Source: Cyanobacteria bacterium M_surface_7_m2_037
GTDB taxonomy: Bacteria > Cyanobacteriota > Cyanobacteriia > PCC-6307 > Cyanobiaceae
Direction: 5' to 3'
Assembly (NCBI GenBank): GCA_016882585.1
Contig: VGPP01000059.1
Location: forward strand, 1-9,713
Length of the DNA: 9,713 nt
Part shown: positions 6,804 through 9,713 of the stretch, piece after piece
Layout: each line of letters begins with the position of its first letter
How positions within the stretch are numbered: position 1 is the stretch's first letter
Translations under genes and position numbers: made by a program
Notes under the pieces: model-generated
Seen by the model: the letters and a program-made list of their open reading frames with translations, nothing else
What the model was told of the DNA's origin: nothing
The model's database searches: none

Positions 6804-7517
6804 TCAGGAGAGCCGTTTCTGAACGCGCCCAAGAATCAGCGCAATCAAGATGGCCACGTATAGCTGACCACTGATGGTGATCACGTTGGCGATCACCTGA
6901 ACATTGATGTTGCTGGGGATGAGCACAGCGGTGCCAGCGGTGGTGAGCAGCCCGAAGGAAGCGGCCATCAGGGCAGGTGCAACAGCCACGCCGCCCGCAC
7001 CCGCACCGGCAACCGGTGGCAGAGCCGAAAGCACAAAGGCCGAGGGCTGCAGAACCCACATCGCCGTGAGCAGAACACCCCCGGCAATGCCAACCGTGAG
7101 GTAGCCGGCCGCCGCACCAAGAACCACCGATGTGGTGACGAACGGCTCACGAATCAATGACTTCACCTTCCGGACCACGGTGAGGACGAGGAAGGCCATC
7201 CACACCACGACGTGGGGCAGGGTGAGCTGGCGTGCCAACACTGGGCTCCACAGCATGGCTGCATGCCAGATCACCTCCAGGGTGATGGCCATGCAGCCCA
7301 TCGCATACATCAGCGGTCGTGTGGCACGCAGAGAGCTGAAGCGACTCACGAACACCATCAACACGGTGGCCTGGCCAACCAGCAGCAGCGATAGCAGCGG
7401 CGGGAACAGCTGAGCCACCGGCAGCAGCAGCAGCATCGACAGCTCATAAGCCAGCGTGATGCGATAACCGAAGTGACGGCCGCGGATCCGCTGCAGCTGC
7501 TCGCGACTGATCCTCAA
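6804..7517 (-). CDS. Ion-channel-like membrane protein with a non-canonical pore filter
   Basis: This 237-residue protein has about six hydrophobic segments: four in residues 25-115 and two more around 129-155 and 204-229. The second half follows a two-helix ion-channel family (Ion_trans_2 type) closely: a REPFVTTSVVLGAAAGYL segment (123-140), LQPSAF before the pore loop (156-161), and the inner helix ISGQLYVAILIALILGR (215-231), which matches the GQLYLAxLIARLVG helix of these channels. Where K+ channels have TxxTxGYGD, this one reads LLTTAGTAVLIP (190-201). The first Gly remains and Tyr-Gly-Asp is replaced by Thr-Ala-Val, so K+ selectivity is not expected. TTG 7517 is chosen because GAGG lies five bases upstream, across the SDR stop. 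It is followed by the ClC gene after 11 bases, so the two are probably co-translated and may act together in ion balance. Confidence 0.75.
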   Translation of the reverse strand: MRISREQLQRIRGRHFGYRITLAYELSMLLLLPVAQLFPPLLSLLLVGQATVLMVFVSRFSSLRATRPLMYAMGCMAITLEVIWHAAMLWSPVLARQLTLPHVVVWMAFLVLTVVRKVKSLIREPFVTTSVVLGAAAGYLTVGIAGGVLLTAMWVLQPSAFVLSALPPVAGAGAGGVAVAPALMAASFGLLTTAGTAVLIPSNINVQVIANVITISGQLYVAILIALILGRVQKRLS

Positions 7518-7522
7518 GGAAG

Positions 7523-7526
7523 CCTC
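7523..7526 (-). promoter_or_regulatory. Shine-Dalgarno GAGG deciding the TTG start of the channel-like gene
   Basis: GAGG overlaps the TGA stop of the SDR gene (last two bases of the stop are its first two) and sits five bases before TTG at 7517. This is the clearest ribosome binding site in the window. It supports the TTG start and translational coupling to the SDR gene. Confidence 0.6.
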
Positions 7527-8331
7527 ACAGGCCGGGGCTGCTCTGCATGATGCCGCCGTCGGCAAAGATGCTGGTGGCGGTGATGTAGCTGGCTGCGTCG
7601 CTAGCGAGGAAGGCCACCACCTTGGCGATCTCCTCGGGTTGGGCCATGCGGCCCATGGGGATCGCGGCGTTGAGCTTGGCCAGCAGCTCCGGGTTGTTCA
7701 TCGTGGAATCGTTGATCGGCGTGGCCACGGCACCGGGGCCCACATTCACAATCGACACGCCCTTGGAGGCCAGCTCCACACCAGCGGTGCGGGTGAGCAT
7801 GCGCACGCCGCCCTTGGCCACGCAGTAGGGGGTGTTGTTGGGCATCGGCCAGTCCTCGTGCACCGAGGAGATGTTGATGATGCGGCCGCCACTGCCCTGG
7901 GCAATCATCTGCTTGGCCGCGTACTGCGTGGCGAAGAACACACCGCGCAGATTCACGTTCAGCACCTTGTCGAAATCCTCGGGGGTGGTGTCGAGGATGG
8001 AGGTGCGGGTTTCGATGCCGGCGTTGTTCACCATCACATCGAGGCGGCCGTAGCGGTTCACGGCCTCCTGCACCAGGCGCTGCAGATCATCGAGCTTGCC
8101 CACATCGGCTTGAACGCCGAAACAGGTTCCGCCCAGTTCACCGATTTCTTGCTCAATCGCCTCGGTGGCTTCGGGGTGCGAGCGATAGTCGATCACCACG
8201 CGGGCGCCGAGGCGCGCCACCACCTCCACAATCGACTTGCCGATCCCGCTGTTGCCACCGGTCACGATGATCACCTTGCCCTTGAGCAGGTTGGAGAGGG
8301 TCTCGAGGGCGTAGGGGTTGGTTGCGGTCAT
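7525..8331 (-). CDS. Short-chain dehydrogenase/reductase, glucose 1-dehydrogenase-like
   Basis: This is a classical SDR of 268 residues that oxidises an alcohol or sugar hydroxyl with NAD(P). The cofactor motif TGGNSGIG is at 24-31, NNAG at 102-105, NVNL at 125-128, and the catalytic set is Ser156, Tyr169 and Lys173 (YCVAK). ISSVHEDWPMP (154-164) and the C-terminal FADGG (256-260) closely follow glucose 1-dehydrogenases of Bacillus type. Tyr49-Arg50 after the second strand (VVIDYRS) would allow NADP. Substrate specificity cannot be fixed from motifs. The start is ATG 8331. It heads a same-strand run with the channel-like and ClC genes, seven bases from the TTG of the former, and is divergent from the ridA operon. 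A dehydrogenase facing a gluconolactonase gene across a shared promoter region fits a sugar-oxidation pair, which is an inference. Confidence 0.88.
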   Translation of the reverse strand: MTATNPYALETLSNLLKGKVIIVTGGNSGIGKSIVEVVARLGARVVIDYRSHPEATEAIEQEIGELGGTCFGVQADVGKLDDLQRLVQEAVNRYGRLDVMVNNAGIETRTSILDTTPEDFDKVLNVNLRGVFFATQYAAKQMIAQGSGGRIINISSVHEDWPMPNNTPYCVAKGGVRMLTRTAGVELASKGVSIVNVGPGAVATPINDSTMNNPELLAKLNAAIPMGRMAQPEEIAKVVAFLASDAASYITATSIFADGGIMQSSPGL

Positions 8332-8443
8332 GGCGAAGACAGCCGTCTGTGGCTGAGAACTGGGTGGACGCTAGGGGGTTTGCGCCATCCTGCCTGCGAT
8401 CTGCAACACCCGATGAGTGATCCAGCGCTCACATGACAATGCG

Positions 8444-8471
8444 GTGACATTCCCGGCAGGTTGCCTACGGT
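8444..8471 (+). promoter_or_regulatory. Candidate promoter of the ridA-cupin-lactonase operon
   Basis: GTGACA at 8444-8449 (5 of 6 to TTGACA) and TACGGT at 8466-8471 (a TANNNT -10 typical of cyanobacteria) are separated by 16 bases. Transcription would start near 8478, about 20 bases before the ridA ATG. The rest of the 167-base divergent gap (8332-8498) shows no clear operator. A weak TANNNT element (TAGCGT, 8373 down to 8368) could serve the SDR direction, but it has no matching -35. Confidence 0.4.
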
Positions 8472-8498
8472 GAAGCAACCCTTCTGAGCTGATTGTCA

Positions 8499-8903
8499 AT
8501 GTCCGCCGGTGTGATCCGCAGAGCTATTCACAGCGACCGCTTTCCCAAGCCTGTGGCCTCTTACAGCCAGGGCTTCCAGATGGGCAACATGCTGTTCATC
8601 ACCGGTCAGCTGCCGGTGGATCCCACCACCAATCTCAAGGTGGGCGACGGCGACATCACCCTGGAATCACGGCAGGTGATGCGGAATATGCAGGCGGTGC
8701 TCGAGGAAGCCGGGTTCGGCTTCGAACACCTGGTGAGCGCCACGGTGTATCTCACCGACATCAACACGCTCGACACCTTCGACGCCGTTTGGCAGGAGTA
8801 TTTCCCCGACCCCATGGCCTACCCCTCCCGCGCCGTGGTGGAGGTATCGGCTCTGGTGCTGGGCATCCAGCTTGAGATCTCCGCCATCGCCATCAAAGAC
8901 TGA
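8499..8903 (+). CDS. ridA: RidA family protein (reactive enamine/imine deaminase)
   Basis: RidA proteins hydrolyse reactive 2-aminoacrylate-type enamines/imines formed by PLP enzymes, and some members act in specific catabolic pathways. The product has 134 residues, typical length. Key features are SYSQGFQMGNMLFITGQLPVDP (split here as 21-30 and 31-42), Arg111 in YPSRAVVEV (the carboxylate-binding Arg105 of E. coli RidA) and Glu126 in QLEISAIA (matching Glu120). Tyr22 takes the place of the active-site Tyr17. All residues needed for deaminase activity are therefore present. ATG 8499 is used; the TTG two codons earlier is less likely. The cupin gene follows 11 bases after the stop. Its position as first gene of a catabolic-looking operon could mean a dedicated pathway role. 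Confidence 0.9.
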   Translation: MSAGVIRRAIHSDRFPKPVASYSQGFQMGNMLFITGQLPVDPTTNLKVGDGDITLESRQVMRNMQAVLEEAGFGFEHLVSATVYLTDINTLDTFDAVWQEYFPDPMAYPSRAVVEVSALVLGIQLEISAIAIKD

Positions 8904-8914
8904 ACCCGCCAGCC

Positions 8915-9376
8915 ATGAGCGATCCCTTCAGCCTGGCGCCCCAACCGGAGACCTATTGGCATCTCTGGACCGGTACGGATGGCATCAGCCGCCAGCAGCG
9001 GTGCACGATCAGCCAGTTCCAACTCGGGCAGCTGGGCCCCGGCGATTCCCCTCAGTTCTCAAGGCCCCTGTTTGATCAGGGCAATGCCTTCGTCACCTAC
9101 CTACCGGTGGGGTGGACGGCCGACTGGCACGAAAACCACGTGCCCAAATGGATCTATGTGCTGCGGGGCGCCTGGTCGGTGCAGAGCATGGACGGGCAGA
9201 TCGCGATCATGCGCGCCGGCGAGTATTCCTTCGGTGGCGATCAGGGCTGCATCGCCACGCCGGAAGGGCACAAGGGGCATCTCTCCGCCCAGGTGGGCGA
9301 TGAGCCCTGCGTGCAGCTGATCATCCAGCGCAACGACGCTGCCTGGCGGCAGGCCCCCCCAGGCTTCTTCCAATGA
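8915..9376 (+). CDS. Cupin-domain protein of unknown substrate
   Basis: This is a single-domain cupin of 153 residues, without signal peptide. The first cupin motif is read at 66-84: Gly66, His72, His75, then WIYVLRG. The histidines are spaced HxxH and not HxH, and Lys78 stands where the metal-binding Glu is expected. The second motif follows at about 102-122, with GEYSFGGDQG and the pair His119/His122 in GHKGH. Metal binding is possible through three histidines but not the standard set. Cupins beside sugar-lactonase genes are often isomerases, dioxygenases or small-molecule sensors, and no choice can be made here. The gene ends in ATGA, sharing bases with the next start, so the two are translationally coupled. 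Confidence 0.75.
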   Translation: MSDPFSLAPQPETYWHLWTGTDGISRQQRCTISQFQLGQLGPGDSPQFSRPLFDQGNAFVTYLPVGWTADWHENHVPKWIYVLRGAWSVQSMDGQIAIMRAGEYSFGGDQGCIATPEGHKGHLSAQVGDEPCVQLIIQRNDAAWRQAPPGFFQ

Positions 9377-9713
9377 GCCAACCCTCCAGCTGCACCGAGA
9401 GCTACGACCCGCGCTTCGAGGCCTTGGTGTTGTTCAACGCCGAGCTGGAGCAGCTGGCGGAGGGCTTCCGCTGGCTTGAGGGGCCCGTGTGGTTTGGCGA
9501 TCAGCGCTGCCTGTTCTTCAGCGACATCCCGGGTAATCGCACCCTGCGCTGGAGCGAACAGCACGGCGTGAGCACCTTTCTGGAGCCTTCCGAGTTCGCC
9601 AACGGCCAGACGCGCGATCGCCAAGGCCGGTTGATCCAGTGCCATCACCGCAGCCGTTGCCTCACGCGCCTGGAGCACAACGGCAGCATCACCACGCTGG
9701 TGTCGCAGGCCCA
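9373..9713 (+). CDS. Gluconolactonase / SMP-30 family protein (C-terminus beyond right edge)
   Basis: This is a calcium-dependent lactonase of the SMP-30/gluconolactonase six-bladed beta-propeller family, which hydrolyses sugar-acid lactones. Only the first 113 residues are present. WLEGPVWF at 34-41 carries the metal-ligand Glu36. SDIPGNRTLRW (50-60) and FANGQTRDRQGRL (75-87) are strong family signatures, the latter lining the active site, and CHHRSRCLTRLE (90-101) follows as blade two. There is no signal peptide, so it should be cytoplasmic. The ATG overlaps the cupin TGA as ATGA. Together with the divergent SDR it could turn a sugar into its acid by way of the lactone; the sugar is unknown. 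Confidence 0.88.
   Translation, partial: MSQPSSCTESYDPRFEALVLFNAELEQLAEGFRWLEGPVWFGDQRCLFFSDIPGNRTLRWSEQHGVSTFLEPSEFANGQTRDRQGRLIQCHHRSRCLTRLEHNGSITTLVSQA
9614..9621. repeat. HIP1 octamer GCGATCGC
   Basis: This is the third HIP1 copy, inside the lactonase gene (codons for RDRQ). Confidence 0.6.

Noticed and set aside
6793..7059. N-terminal extension of the ClC frame up to 7059
   Set aside because: The added residues are Cys/Arg/His-rich shadow of the channel-like gene; ATG 6792 begins a normal ClC N-terminus.
7421..7436. Run of CAG/AGC triplets
   Set aside because: It is short, lies within coding sequence for Leu-rich membrane helix codons and is expected from codon usage.
7639..8436. Plus-strand open frame of 265 codons opposite the SDR gene
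   Set aside because: It mirrors the SDR coding frame; the product is His- and Gly-rich without motifs.

Overview
The window looks like a GC-rich picocyanobacterial chromosome, most likely of the Cyanobium / Synechococcus type. The evidence is a FutA-like iron-binding protein beside its permease, a type II NAD(P)H dehydrogenase, compact gene packing with few Shine-Dalgarno sites, and three copies of the cyanobacterial HIP1 octamer GCGATCGC. No rRNA, tRNA, CRISPR array, insertion sequence or phage gene was seen. The assignment to a lineage is an inference from gene content and composition.

Left part (1-2644): iron(III) uptake. A periplasmic Fe(III)-binding protein (futA, minus strand, C-terminus beyond the left edge) is divergent from the two-domain permease futB. 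The 136-base gap between them holds a perfect 20-bp palindrome that contains the CRP-type consensus TGTGA-N6-TCACA, a good candidate for an iron-responsive CRP/FNR-family regulator of the IdiB type. The ATPase (futC) is not in the window.

Middle part (2658-5493): a small serine alpha/beta-hydrolase on the minus strand, then a little-explained stretch with a probable promoter and a 42-residue Pro/His/Thr-rich small ORF. Next come a membrane-anchored protein built of strict 10-residue repeats and a type II NAD(P)H:quinone oxidoreductase.

Right-middle part (5488-8331, minus strand): a tightly packed set in the order SDR dehydrogenase, ion-channel-like membrane protein, ClC-type chloride/proton antiporter. 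The channel-like protein has the fold and flanking sequence of a two-pore-helix K+ channel family member, but its selectivity filter is not GYG. It is translated from a TTG start with a Shine-Dalgarno site lying across the SDR stop codon.

Right part (8499-9713, plus strand): a RidA-family deaminase, a cupin protein and a gluconolactonase/SMP-30 family enzyme (cut by the window edge). The last two are joined by an ATGA stop/start overlap. This operon is divergent from the SDR gene, which suggests a small sugar or metabolite oxidation module (dehydrogenase plus lactonase) with a damage-control enzyme. The substrate cannot be read from the sequence.

The most unusual items are the channel-like protein without a canonical filter, coupled to a ClC antiporter; the decapeptide-repeat periplasmic protein; the small ORF upstream of it; and the palindrome between futA and futB. 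None of them is proof of a new system.
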